This document shows positions 25,230 through 33,903 of a DNA stretch of 64,000 nucleotides, one piece after another; position 1 is the stretch's first letter; the number at the start of each line of letters is the position of its first letter. Below the pieces are notes generated by a model. That model saw nothing but the letters and a program-made list of their open reading frames with translations. It had not been told where the DNA came from and searched no databases. Location: the NCBI RefSeq assembly GCF_036226885.1, contig NZ_CP109027.1:5332001-5396000 (forward strand), written 5' to 3'. Origin of the DNA: Streptomyces sp. NBC_00663. Its GTDB lineage: Bacteria > Actinomycetota > Actinomycetes > Streptomycetales > Streptomycetaceae. A program made the translations under genes and the position numbers.

Positions 25230-25730
25230 TCAGGCGTCGGAGTTGACGAGCTTGAAGTTCCAGACGCCCTTGTACTTCTCGCTGGCGCCGCTCTTCGTCT
25301 TGTCCTGCTCGACGACGCTGATGTACAGCGTCTTCGGGGCGGCCTGGCCCTGCTGGTCGGCGAAGAGGTCGACGCCCTGGAAGGAGTAGTACGTCTTCTT
25401 GTAGACCGTCGTGACCTGCTGGCCGTTGATCCACAGCGCCCAGCCGGTGTCCGCGATCTTCGGGTCGACACCGATGCGGAGGGTCTCGCTCTGGGCGACC
25501 TCGATCGAGTCGGACGCCTTCTTCAGAGCGCACTTGGTGGCCTTCTCCTGGCCGAGGTTGTCACCGTCCTCGTAGCAGGTGGCCTCGGCGCTGATGGAGT
25601 TCTTGCCGACCGTCACGGTCGCGCGGGGCGTCGGCTTGTCACAGGCCGACAGGACGAGCAGTCCGGCGGAAACGGCGCCGGCGACAGCGACGGCGCGGCG
25701 GCGTCGCACAGCGGCTTGCATCGTGGTCAT
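25230..25730 (-). CDS. DUF2771-type lipoprotein
   Basis: A 166-residue predicted lipoprotein: basic RRRRAVAVAG, hydrophobic stretch and lipobox LVLSAC (Cys30), so it should be anchored on the outer face of the membrane. The mature part begins DKPTPRATVTVGKNSISAEA and contains TCYEDGD and TKCALKK cysteines, consistent with an Ig-like DUF2771 fold conserved beside the menaquinone and MFS genes in actinobacteria. ATG at 25730 is used; 25721 is an in-frame alternative. It is 13 bases upstream of mqnB, so it may be co-transcribed. Confidence 0.8.
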   Translation of the reverse strand: MTTMQAAVRRRRAVAVAGAVSAGLLVLSACDKPTPRATVTVGKNSISAEATCYEDGDNLGQEKATKCALKKASDSIEVAQSETLRIGVDPKIADTGWALWINGQQVTTVYKKTYYSFQGVDLFADQQGQAAPKTLYISVVEQDKTKSGASEKYKGVWNFKLVNSDA

Positions 25731-25802
25731 GGCCGAAGGCTATCGGGCAGGTGCGGCAGTCTCTTTATGCGGGGTACGGCGTGCCCTGTTCGTTACGCCT
25801 CG

Positions 25803-27209
25803 TTACGCCACGCGCGTGCCCGGCCGGCCCCCCTGGCGGGCCGAGCTCAGCAGCCCCTTCACCGTCGTCAGCCAGCCCACGGCGATCACCGCGGCGGCCA
25901 CCGCGAGGCCCAGGGTGCCGTTGAGGGGCATCACGATGCCGACCGCGCCGCCGAACACCCAGGCCATCTGGAGCATCGTCTCCGAGCGGGCGAACGCCGA
26001 GGTGCGCACCTGTTCGGGCACGTCCCGCTGGATCAGAGCGTCCAGGGACAGCTTGGCGAGGGCCAGCGAGAACCCGGCGATCGCGGTGAGGACGGCTACG
26101 AGGAACGCGCCGAAGAAGACCGCGGCCGTGATCGCCGTGCCCAGCACCACCACCAGGACGGTCACGATGATGATCTCCGGCGCGCGGGAGCGCAGCCCGG
26201 CACCGACCGCCGTGCCGACCGCGTTGCCCACACCGGCCGACACGGCCACGATCCCCAGCGAGACGGCCGCGCTCTCCCCGGTCAGCGGGTGCTCGCGCAG
26301 CAGGAAGGCGAGGAAGAAGGTCAGGAAGCCGGACAGCCAGCGCAGGGCGGCGTTGGCGCCGAGGGCGTGGGTGACGGCGATACCGACGGTCCGCAGCCCC
26401 GGCCGCTTGGCCGACTTGCGGTGGGGGCCGTGCAGATGCTCCTCGTCGGCGGCGAGCAGCGCGACGTCCTCGCCCTTGGCGGAGTCGACCTTCGGGGGCA
26501 GCGTGAAGGACAGGAAGGTCCCCGCGATGAAGATCACGAAGGCGCCGTAGAGCGGCCAGCGCGGCCCGAGGGCCTGCAACCCCGCCCCGATGGGCGCGGC
26601 GACACCGGTGGCGAGGAGCCCGCCGAGCGTGACCCGGGAGTTGGCCCTGACGAGGGAGAACCCGGGCGGCAGCAGCCGCGGCACGACAGCGCTTCGTACG
26701 ACGCCGTACGCCTTGGAGGAGACCAGCACGCCCAGGGCCGCCGGATACAGCTCGATGCTGCCCGTGACGACCGCACCGGAGAGCACCAGAGCCAGCAGGG
26801 CGCGGGCGAGCATGGCCCCGGCCATGGCGGCGCGGCGCCCGTGGGGCAGCCGGTCGAGGAGCGGGCCGATCACCGGGGCCAGGACGGTGAAGGGGGCCAT
26901 CGTGATGGCCAGGTAGAGGGCGACACGCCCGCGTGCCTCGTCGGTGGGGACGGAGAAGAAGACGGTCGAGGCGAGCGCGATCGTGATCATCACATCGCCC
27001 GCGCCGTTCACACCGTGCAGCTCGATCAGCTTGCCGAGGCCGGATTCCCCCGCCCCGTGGGCGTGTGTGGCCTTGCGGATGCCGCGCGCGGGGCCGGTCA
27101 CCGGGAAGTGCAGGGCACGCCCGACGGAGCGCAGAGAACCTCGCGTCCTGCCGTTGCCCTTGATCCCGGTGGCCCCATGGGGCGTCTTAGCGGTTGCCAC
27201 GACGTTCAT
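25803..27209 (-). CDS. MFS transporter
   Basis: An integral membrane transporter of 468 residues with about 12 helices. A basic N-terminal tail of ~55 residues (TRGSLRSVGRALHFP, AHGAGESGLGKLIEL) is typical of the actinobacterial family conserved next to DUF2771 genes. The loop between helices 2 and 3 contains PLLDRLPHGRRAAM near 118, an MFS motif A variant. A central cytoplasmic loop (PPKVDSAKGEDVALLAADEEHLHGPHRK) separates the halves. Substrate unknown. Confidence 0.88.
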   Translation of the reverse strand: MNVVATAKTPHGATGIKGNGRTRGSLRSVGRALHFPVTGPARGIRKATHAHGAGESGLGKLIELHGVNGAGDVMITIALASTVFFSVPTDEARGRVALYLAITMAPFTVLAPVIGPLLDRLPHGRRAAMAGAMLARALLALVLSGAVVTGSIELYPAALGVLVSSKAYGVVRSAVVPRLLPPGFSLVRANSRVTLGGLLATGVAAPIGAGLQALGPRWPLYGAFVIFIAGTFLSFTLPPKVDSAKGEDVALLAADEEHLHGPHRKSAKRPGLRTVGIAVTHALGANAALRWLSGFLTFFLAFLLREHPLTGESAAVSLGIVAVSAGVGNAVGTAVGAGLRSRAPEIIIVTVLVVVLGTAITAAVFFGAFLVAVLTAIAGFSLALAKLSLDALIQRDVPEQVRTSAFARSETMLQMAWVFGGAVGIVMPLNGTLGLAVAAAVIAVGWLTTVKGLLSSARQGGRPGTRVA

Positions 27210-27329
27210 AGTGCCCCGAGTGGGCCGTTCGTAGTGCGGTTACCGCGCGTATGTCCGTGCTTTCGTGAGGTGCTTTCGTGCCGTGCCGAGTCGGATGGGT
27301 GGGGGTAAACGTCCCGTCGGTGTAGGCCG

Positions 27330-27356
27330 TACGCACGCGAGCAGGTAGCGTGCGTA
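27330..27356. promoter_or_regulatory. 9-bp inverted repeat in front of the DUF3027 gene
   Basis: TACGCACGC and GCGTGCGTA are perfect arms around 9 bases. It lies in the 295-base divergent gap between the MFS and DUF3027 genes, about 150 bases before the latter. An 11-base direct repeat GTGCTTTCGTG (27257-27267, 27270-27280) lies nearer the MFS gene. Regulatory role inferred. Confidence 0.4.
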
Positions 27357-27504
27357 TCTCAGCCATCCCGCAGAATGGATGGACAGGTGCGCCCGAGTGC
27401 GAGCGGGCGCGGACGTCGACGCGGTCCTCCGGTCCGCTCCGTCCGCCCCACCGCGCGTTCAGGCAGGCGCACCAGAGAGACGGCGTAGGAGAGAAGCGAT
27501 ACCT

Positions 27505-28431
27505 GTGAGCGCAGCGACCACGCGAAGCCGCACCCCCGACCGCCTGTGCGCCGAGGCCGTCGACCTCGCCCGCGCCGCAGCCGAGGAGGCGGCGGCGCCC
27601 GGTGTAGTCGGGGAGCACACGGGTGTGGCCTCCGAGGGAGACCGGGTCGTCACGCACTTCTTCGAGTGCAAGGAAATGGGTTACCGCGGCTGGCGCTGGG
27701 CGGTGACGGTGGCGAGGGCGTCGCGCGCCAAGAACGTGACCCTCGACGAGGTCGTCCTGCTCCCCGGGCCCGATGCCCTCCTGGCCCCCGAATGGGTCCC
27801 CTGGAGCGAGCGCCTGCGCCCCGGTGACATGGGCCCCGGCGACCTCCTCCCCACCGACGCCGAGGACCTGCGCCTGGAGCCCGGCTACTCCGGTGAGGAC
27901 GAGCCGATCCCGAGCTCGGCGGTCTCGGAGGAGATGGCGGAGCTGGTGGAGGCGGAGGACGCGGAGGTGACCGCGGGCACCCCCTCCAACCTCCCGGTGG
28001 CCCCCACCCGGGGCACGATCGCCGCGCTCGCCGAGGAACTGGGCATGCGCCGCGCCCGGGTCCTCTCCCGCTACGGCCTGCACAGCGCCGCGGACCGCTG
28101 GGAGGAGGCGTTCGGCTCCAAGACCCCCATGGCCCAGGCGGCCCCCGCCACCTGCGTCAGCTGCGGCTTCCTCACCCCGATCGGCGGCTCCCTCGGCCAG
28201 GCCTTCGGTGTCTGCGCCAACGAGTTCGCCCCGGCGGACGGCAGGGTGGTCTCCCTGTCCTACGGCTGCGGCGGCCACTCGGAAGCAGCGATCATGCCGA
28301 AGCCGCCCCGTCCGGCGCCCCCGGTGATCGACGAGACAAAGGTCGACGCCTTCCCCCTCCGCCCGGCCCCGGACTCGGGTTCGGTCCCAGCGGTCACGGA
28401 CGAGGACTCGGCGGAACTGGGGCATTCGTAG
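27505..28431 (+). CDS. DUF3027 domain protein
   Basis: A 308-residue conserved actinobacterial protein. Residues ~1-100 contain EGDRVVTHFFECKEMGYRGWRWAVTVARA, a strong DUF3027 landmark, followed by VLLPGPDALLAPEWVPWSERLRPGDMGPGDLLPT. Later segments are RGTIAALAEELGMRRARVLSRYG, TCVSCGFLTPIGGSLG and VCANEFAPADGRVVSLSYGCGGHSEA, where four cysteines and a His could hold zinc. The C-terminus is Pro/acidic. GTG at 27505 follows TAGGAGAG at 27486-27493. Function unknown. Confidence 0.9.
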   Translation: MSAATTRSRTPDRLCAEAVDLARAAAEEAAAPGVVGEHTGVASEGDRVVTHFFECKEMGYRGWRWAVTVARASRAKNVTLDEVVLLPGPDALLAPEWVPWSERLRPGDMGPGDLLPTDAEDLRLEPGYSGEDEPIPSSAVSEEMAELVEAEDAEVTAGTPSNLPVAPTRGTIAALAEELGMRRARVLSRYGLHSAADRWEEAFGSKTPMAQAAPATCVSCGFLTPIGGSLGQAFGVCANEFAPADGRVVSLSYGCGGHSEAAIMPKPPRPAPPVIDETKVDAFPLRPAPDSGSVPAVTDEDSAELGHS

Positions 28432-28441
28432 GGACGCCGGC

Positions 28442-28711
28442 TCAGCTCTCGTAGGGGTGGTCGTGCACCTGTCGGCTGACCCGGTCTCCATCGCGCCCCC
28501 TCGTGATGTCCAGGATCTGTGCGAACCACCCCGACATCTCGATCTCCTCGTCGCGCGGGTCGTACGCCGCCCCGGCCTGCCGGAGCCACAGTCGGGCCAG
28601 TTCGCGTTCGGAGAGGTTGGCGGCCAGCAGCTTCGTGAGCGCCGCGCGCAGTGCCGTCACCGCCAGCCGCCTGATCGCCTCCAGCAGCGGGGCCGCGTCG
28701 CCCTCCCACAC
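28442..28711 (-). CDS. Small hypothetical protein, 89 aa
   Basis: An 89-residue frame beginning at a GTG behind GGGAG. Content is helical and coding-like: LLEAIRRLAVTALRAALTKLLAANLSERELARLWLRQAG, followed by DEEIEMSGWFAQILDITRG. An in-frame TGA lies shortly upstream, so no longer form is possible. It may be a real small gene or the remnant of a larger one. It is convergent with DUF3027 with 10 bases between stops. Not recognised. Confidence 0.5.
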   Translation of the reverse strand: MWEGDAAPLLEAIRRLAVTALRAALTKLLAANLSERELARLWLRQAGAAYDPRDEEIEMSGWFAQILDITRGRDGDRVSRQVHDHPYES

Positions 28712-28787
28712 GGTGTCGCACTCCCTGGCCGCGTCGGGGGCATCTGTTCATGCTGGTCATCCCGAGCGAGCCTAGGGCGTGTGTGCT

Positions 28788-29813
28788 TCAGCGGCGGCGT
28801 CGCAGTGACGCGTCCAGCAGGGCCGGCGGGGTGTTGAACTTCTCGTGGGCCGCCAGGTCCGTGCCGGGCGGCACGATCTTGTCGATCTCGTCCAGGACGT
28901 CGGGTGACAACACCGTCTCCGCCGCCGCGAGTTGTGAGGCCAGGTGCTCCGCCGTGCGCGGGCCGATGAGTGCGCTCGTCACCGCCCGGTGCGCGGTCAC
29001 GAAGCCCAGCGCCAGCTGGATCAGGGTGAGGCCCGCTTCGTCCGCCACCTCGGCCAGGCGTTCCACCGCGTCCAGCCGCGCCCGGTTGTACGGCAGGCTC
29101 ATGTCGAAGCGGTCCGGCATGAACGCCGAGCGGTTGGTGGCGACTTCCCGGCCCCTTCGGACCGCTCCCGTGAGCCAGCCCGACGCCAGCGGGCTCCACG
29201 CCAGCACCCCCAACCCGTACTCCTCCGCCACCGGCAGGACGTCCGCCTCGATGCCCCGCTGGAGGATGGAGTAGCTGGGCTGCTCGGTGACGTAGCGGGC
29301 CAGACCGGACGAGCGGGACGCCCACTGCGCCTGCACCATCCGGTGGGCCGGGAACGTCGACGAGCCGAAGTAGCGGATCTTTCCGGCGCGTTGGAGGTCG
29401 GTCAGGGCCGACAGGGTCTCCTCGTCGCTCGTCTCCGGGTCCCAGCGGTGGATCTGGTAGAGGTCGACGTGGTCCACGCCGAGGCGGCGCAGGCTGTCGT
29501 CCAGGGCCTGGGTGAGCCAGCGGCGGGAGGTGCCCCGGTGGTTGGGCTTGTCCTCGCTCATCGGCATGGCCGCCTTCGTGGCCAGCACGATGTCCTCGCG
29601 CCGGCCCGCTATCGCCTTGCCGACCATCTCCTCCGACTCGCCGCGGCTGTACATGTCGGCGGTGTCGATCAGGTTCACCCCCGCCTCCAGCGCCGTGTCG
29701 ACGAGGGCGGTGGCCTCCTCCTGGGTGGTGCGTCCGATCGCGCCGAAGTTCATGGCGCCGAGCGCCAGGGTGCTGACCTGCACGCCGGTGCGGCCCAAGG
29801 TGCGGTACTGCAT
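28788..29813 (-). CDS. Aldo/keto reductase
   Basis: NADPH-dependent oxidoreductase of 341 residues. AKR signatures in order: LGRTGVQVSTLALGAMNFG at the start, GVNLIDTADMYSRGESEEMVGKAI near 49 (catalytic Asp and Tyr), VLATKAAMPM near 77 (catalytic Lys), DHVDLYQIHRWDPET near 120 (catalytic His), IRYFGSSTF near 155, VLAWSPLASGWLTG near 215 and SALIGPRTAEHL near 293. It is divergent from a TetR regulator whose palindromic operators lie directly in front of this gene, so it is likely repressed by it. Confidence 0.93.
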   Translation of the reverse strand: MQYRTLGRTGVQVSTLALGAMNFGAIGRTTQEEATALVDTALEAGVNLIDTADMYSRGESEEMVGKAIAGRREDIVLATKAAMPMSEDKPNHRGTSRRWLTQALDDSLRRLGVDHVDLYQIHRWDPETSDEETLSALTDLQRAGKIRYFGSSTFPAHRMVQAQWASRSSGLARYVTEQPSYSILQRGIEADVLPVAEEYGLGVLAWSPLASGWLTGAVRRGREVATNRSAFMPDRFDMSLPYNRARLDAVERLAEVADEAGLTLIQLALGFVTAHRAVTSALIGPRTAEHLASQLAAAETVLSPDVLDEIDKIVPPGTDLAAHEKFNTPPALLDASLRRRR

Positions 29814-29838
29814 GATCACGCCTTTCGGAGAAGAGAAA

Positions 29839-29888
29839 CGGAACACAGTTCCGGATTGCCTCGCAAACGATACGGAACCTTGTTCCGT
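29839..29888. promoter_or_regulatory. Two palindromic TetR operators between AKR and tetR genes
   Basis: CGGAACACAGTTCCG (29839-29853) and ACGGAACCTTGTTCCGT (29872-29888) are both perfect GGAAC-N3-GTTCC palindromes, with centres about 34 bases apart, in the divergent intergenic region. Spacing of about three helical turns suits cooperative binding by the adjacent TetR protein. Confidence 0.75.
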
Positions 29889-29927
29889 TTTCGCAAGCGG
29901 CCCCGCCGGATGTCGTACGGTGGGCCC

Positions 29928-30515
29928 GTGAACGACCCCGACGCCCCCGCCCGGCACCCCGCCCCGCCGCGGCGGAAAGATGCCCGGCGCAACCAGGAGA
30001 CGCTCCTCGACGCCGCCGCCACGGTCTTCGTGGCCAAGGGTGTGGACGCGCCCGTGCGGGACATCGCGGCCGAGGCCGGGGTCGGGCTCGGCACCATCTA
30101 CCGGCACTTCCCGACCCGCGCCGACCTCGTCATCGCCGTCTACCGGCATCAGATCGAGGCGTGTGCGCAGGCCGGGCCCACCCTGTTGGCAGAAGGGCCG
30201 ACACCGTACGACGCACTCGTCCGGTGGATCGACCTCTTCGTCGACTTCCTCGTCACCAAGCACGGCCTCGCCGCCGTGCTCCAGCCCGGCAACGCCGACT
30301 TCGAGGCGCTGCACACCCACTTCCTCGACCGGCTCGTGCCCGTCTGCGCCGAACTGCTCGACGCCGCGGCCGGGCAGACCGACTCCGAGGTGACGGCGTA
30401 CGAGCTGATGCGCGGCGTCGGCAACCTCTGCATCGGCGCGGACACCGACCCTCGCTACGACGCGCGCCGGATGGTCGGGCTCCTCGTCGCGGGGCTGGGC
30501 CGGCCACGCGGCTGA
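29928..30515 (+). CDS. TetR family transcriptional regulator
   Basis: A 195-residue DNA-binding repressor. The HTH is in ARRNQETLLDAAATVFVAKG then APVRDIAAEAGVGLGTIYRHFPTRADLVIAVYRH (residues ~20-75), the canonical TetR N-terminus. The C-terminal ligand domain includes WIDLFVDFLVTKHGLAAVL and YELMRGVGNLCIG. GTG at 29928 was chosen; an in-frame ATG at 29910 would add six residues. It is divergent from the aldo/keto reductase and should bind the GGAAC/GTTCC palindromes between them. Confidence 0.9.
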   Translation: MNDPDAPARHPAPPRRKDARRNQETLLDAAATVFVAKGVDAPVRDIAAEAGVGLGTIYRHFPTRADLVIAVYRHQIEACAQAGPTLLAEGPTPYDALVRWIDLFVDFLVTKHGLAAVLQPGNADFEALHTHFLDRLVPVCAELLDAAAGQTDSEVTAYELMRGVGNLCIGADTDPRYDARRMVGLLVAGLGRPRG

Positions 30516-30585
30516 CGGGAGATCCCGTCGAGGGCCCAAGACCAACTCGCGGTACCTTCGTCGCACGCAGACGAGGAGAGCCATC

Positions 30586-33500
30586 GTGAGCAAGTTCGTG
30601 CGGCCCGCAGCCGAGGGAGCCGACCCGTTCGGGACCGCCCGTCTCAGGCGGGGCGTGCTCGACGCCTGGACGACCAGCCCCGCCCGCTTCCGGGAGGACG
30701 CGAACGCCGAGGAGGACCTCGTCCTCGGCGGATACCGGGACCGGCTCGTCGTCGAGCTCGCCCAGAACGCCGCAGATGCCGCCGCCAGAGCGGGGGTGCC
30801 GGGGCGGCTGCGGCTCACGCTCCGCGAAGGCGTCCTGGTCGCCGCCAACACCGGCGCCCCGCTGGACGCCGCCGGTGTCGAGTCGCTCTCCACCCTCCGC
30901 GCCTCCGCCAAGCGCGACACCCCCGCCGGTGCGCCCTCCGTCGGGCGTTTCGGCGTCGGCTTCGCCGCCGTCCTCGCCGTCACCGACGAGCCCGCGGTCG
31001 TCGGCCGGCACGGAGGCGTGCGCTGGTCCCTCGCCGAGGCGCGCGACCGTGCCGCCGAGACCGCCCTGCACAGCCCGGGCCTGGGCGACGAGATCAGGCG
31101 GCGCGACGGGCACGTCCCGCTCCTGAGGCTCCCCTTCGCCGCCGAGGGCACCGCCCCCGACGGCTACGACACCGCCGTCATCCTGCCGCTGCGCGACACC
31201 GCCGCCGCCGATCTCGCCGAGCGGCTCGTGCACGCCGTCGACGACGCGCTTCTGCTCGCCCTTCCCGGCCTTGAGGAGGTCGTGATCGAGGCGGGCTCCG
31301 ACGTCCGCACCCTCCGCCGCCGCACCGACGGCGCCTTCGTCGTCGTAGAGGACGTGCAGGACGGTACGACCGGGGCGACCACCTGGCGGGTCACCTCCGC
31401 CCACGGGCCGCTCACGCCCGACCTGCTCACCGACCGGCCCGTCGAGGAGCGGCTGCGGCCGCACTGGTCGGTCACCTGGGCCGTGCCGGTGGACGCGGAC
31501 GGGGCTCCGGTCCGGCCCCGCACCAACCCCGTCGTCCACGCCCCCACCCCCAGCGACGAGCCGCTCGGCGTCCCCGCGCTCCTCATCGCCTCCTTCCCCC
31601 TCGACCCCACCCGGCGGCATGCCGCCCCCGGCCCGCTGACGGACTACCTCGTGCAGCGGGCGGCGGACGCCTACGCCGAACTCCTCGCCGCCTGGCGGCC
31701 GGTGAACGTCGGGATCATCGACCTCGTGCCCGGCCCGCTGGGCAAGGGGGAGCTGGACGGAGCACTGCGACAGGCCGTCCTGGAACGGCTGCCGCGCACC
31801 GCCTTCCTGCCGCCCGTCCACGAGCCCACCGACGAACTGCCCGAGGCGCTCCGGCCGAGGGAGGCGGAGGTCGTCGAAGGCGCGGGCGCGGACACCGTCC
31901 GGGTGCTCGCCGAAGTGCTGCCCACCCTGCTCCCCGCCGGCCTCGAACGCCGTGTGGAACTGCGGACGTTGGGCGTCGCGCGCGTGCCCCTCACCGACGC
32001 CATCGACCGGCTCGCCGGTCTGGAGAAGGAACCGGAGTGGTGGCGGCGGCTCTACGACAGCCTCGCCGGGGTCGACCCCGACCGGCTCTCCGGGCTGCCC
32101 GTGCCGCTCGCCGACGGGCGGACGACCATCGGGCCCCGGCAGGTGCTCCTCCCCGCCCCGGACGGCGCCGCCGTCGAGCCCGAGATGCTCGCCCGGCTCG
32201 GGCTGAAGGTGGCCCACCCGGACGGTACCCATCCGCTGCTGGAGAAGCTGGGCGCGCTGCCCGCCTCCCCGCGAGCTGTCCTCACGACCCCCCAGGTGCG
32301 GGCGGCCGTCGCCGCCTCACTGGACGACGAGGGTCCGCTCGACTGGGAGCAGGACACCCTCGACGCCGAGGAACTCGCCGACACCGTCCTGGCGTTGGTG
32401 CGGGACGCGGGCCTCGAACCCGGTGACGAGCCCTGGCTCGGTGCGCTGGCCCTCCCCGACGAGGACGGCGAACCCGCCCCCGCCGGCGAACTGGTCTTCC
32501 CCGGCAGCCCCTTCCACCAGGTCATCCGGGACGGCGAACTCGCCACCGTGGACGCAGAGTTGGCCGACCGCTGGGGCGAACAGCCGCTCGCCGCCTGCGG
32601 TGTCCTCGCCACCTTCGCCCTCGTCCGCGCCACCGACGTCGTCCTCGACCCGGACGAACTGGAGCCGCGCGACGGGGACTTCGCCGAACCGGACGACGCC
32701 GGGCTGCTGGACGCCGTGGACGTGTGGAGCGAGGACGTCCTCGACCGCTTCCCCGACTCGCCGGTCCCGCCGGTCGCCACCGAGCTGGTCGCCGTACGGG
32801 ACCTGGAACTCGTCGACGAGGAGCGCTGGCCGCAGGCCCTCGCGCTGCTCGCCCGGCCCCCGCTGCGGGACGCCCTCACCCAGCAGGTGCGGATCCTGCT
32901 GCCGGACGGCACCCATGAAGTCGTACGGCCTTACACCGCATGGTGGTTGCGCGGGCACCCGGTGCTCGACGGCCGCCGCCCGGCGGGCCTGCTGGCGGCC
33001 GGCGGCGACCCCCTCCTGCGCGGGCTGTACGACGAGGCCGACGCGACCGGGTTCGACGACGAGCAGGTGCTGCGGGCGCTGGGCGTACGGACGTCGGTCG
33101 CCGCGCTGCTCGACGAGCCGGGCGGCGCGGCCGAGCTGCTTGACCGGCTGGCCGATCCCGAGCGGGAGGTCAGCGGGGCGCAACTGCACGGCCTCTACGG
33201 GGCCTTGGCCGACCTCGACCCGGAACAGGTGACGCTGCCGGAGGAGTTGCGGGCCGTGGTGGACGGGCATGTGGAGGTCGTGGACGCCGCCGACGCCGTG
33301 GTCGTCGACTCGCCCGACCTGCTGCCCTTCACCTACGGGGTGCCGCTGCTGCCGGTGCGGCCGACCCGGGCCGCCGAGCTGGCCGAGCTGTTCCAGGTGC
33401 GGAGGCTGAGCGAGTCGGTGACGGGGTCGGTGGACTCCGAGGGCACCGAGCACGACGTACCGGACTCGGTGCGGGTGCTGCTCGGGGCGCGGACCCCGGC

Positions 33501-33714
33501 GTCGTACGTCGAGCACGAGGAACTCGTCGTGGACGGCGTGGAGATCGACTGGCGGCTGACCGGCGACGGCGTGCTGCACGCCGCGACCCTGGAAGGGGTC
33601 GCCGCCGGCCTGGCGTGGGCGGCCGGGCAGTGGCCCCGGCGGTTCGAGGTGGCGGCGCTGCTGGAGGATCCCTCGCGGACGGAGGAACTGGCGCGGGATC
33701 GCTGGTTCGACTGA
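30586..33714 (+). CDS. Large GHKL/sacsin-type ATPase domain protein
   Basis: A 1042-residue acidic protein. Residues ~40-150 form a GHKL (Hsp90-like) ATP-binding domain: N-box VVELAQNAADAAAR near 55, a G1-type VAANTGAPL and the glycine-rich lid VGRFGVGFAAVLAV near 120. The rest is about 850 residues of Leu/Asp/Glu-rich sequence with repeated LPVPLADGRTT-like and GDPLLRGLYDEADA segments and no recognised domain. The organisation recalls sacsin-like N-terminal ATPases kept as conserved proteins in Streptomyces; chaperone or defence roles are only possible. GTG at 30586 follows GAGGAGAG. It is monocistronic. Confidence 0.85.
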   Translation: MSKFVRPAAEGADPFGTARLRRGVLDAWTTSPARFREDANAEEDLVLGGYRDRLVVELAQNAADAAARAGVPGRLRLTLREGVLVAANTGAPLDAAGVESLSTLRASAKRDTPAGAPSVGRFGVGFAAVLAVTDEPAVVGRHGGVRWSLAEARDRAAETALHSPGLGDEIRRRDGHVPLLRLPFAAEGTAPDGYDTAVILPLRDTAAADLAERLVHAVDDALLLALPGLEEVVIEAGSDVRTLRRRTDGAFVVVEDVQDGTTGATTWRVTSAHGPLTPDLLTDRPVEERLRPHWSVTWAVPVDADGAPVRPRTNPVVHAPTPSDEPLGVPALLIASFPLDPTRRHAAPGPLTDYLVQRAADAYAELLAAWRPVNVGIIDLVPGPLGKGELDGALRQAVLERLPRTAFLPPVHEPTDELPEALRPREAEVVEGAGADTVRVLAEVLPTLLPAGLERRVELRTLGVARVPLTDAIDRLAGLEKEPEWWRRLYDSLAGVDPDRLSGLPVPLADGRTTIGPRQVLLPAPDGAAVEPEMLARLGLKVAHPDGTHPLLEKLGALPASPRAVLTTPQVRAAVAASLDDEGPLDWEQDTLDAEELADTVLALVRDAGLEPGDEPWLGALALPDEDGEPAPAGELVFPGSPFHQVIRDGELATVDAELADRWGEQPLAACGVLATFALVRATDVVLDPDELEPRDGDFAEPDDAGLLDAVDVWSEDVLDRFPDSPVPPVATELVAVRDLELVDEERWPQALALLARPPLRDALTQQVRILLPDGTHEVVRPYTAWWLRGHPVLDGRRPAGLLAAGGDPLLRGLYDEADATGFDDEQVLRALGVRTSVAALLDEPGGAAELLDRLADPEREVSGAQLHGLYGALADLDPEQVTLPEELRAVVDGHVEVVDAADAVVVDSPDLLPFTYGVPLLPVRPTRAAELAELFQVRRLSESVTGSVDSEGTEHDVPDSVRVLLGARTPASYVEHEELVVDGVEIDWRLTGDGVLHAATLEGVAAGLAWAAGQWPRRFEVAALLEDPSRTEELARDRWFD

Positions 33715-33727
33715 GGCGGGCAGCGGG

Positions 33728-33775
33728 GTACGGCCGGTCTTGAAAACTTCCGCACAAATTTCTTACCGGCCGTAC
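33728..33775 (+). terminator. Perfect 11-bp stem, long-loop, after the GHKL gene
   Basis: GTACGGCCGGT (33728-33738) pairs with ACCGGCCGTAC (33765-33775) across a 26-base AT-rich loop, 14 bases past the stop. It may end the ATPase transcript. The right arm and following TACAAC are partly conserved upstream of the third secreted paralogue, so a role in the control region is also possible. Confidence 0.55.
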
Positions 33776-33807
33776 AACCATTCCCATGCGTCGCGAATCT
33801 GATCAGC

Positions 33808-33823
33808 TGAGTCAACAGACTCA
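33808..33823. promoter_or_regulatory. TGAGTC-N4-GACTCA box of secreted paralogue 1
   Basis: TGAGTCAACAGACTCA is a perfect 6-base-arm palindrome. It is repeated, with ATCTGATC in front, upstream of paralogue 3 (35819-35834). It lies ~80 bases before the ATG and is the best conserved part of the two upstream regions. Confidence 0.6.
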
Positions 33824-33903
33824 CCGATCACTTTGGGCCCAGGCGTGCTGACACGACCGTGGGGGACGATCTCCGTCAGGGCCCCTCTTCACGTGGGGAA
33901 CGC

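Noticed and set aside
30586..33714. Part of a phage-defence island around the GHKL ATPase
   Set aside because: Neighbours are an AKR/TetR pair and secreted proteins; no nuclease, methylase or other defence gene is beside it apart from a distant, broken Uma2 remnant.
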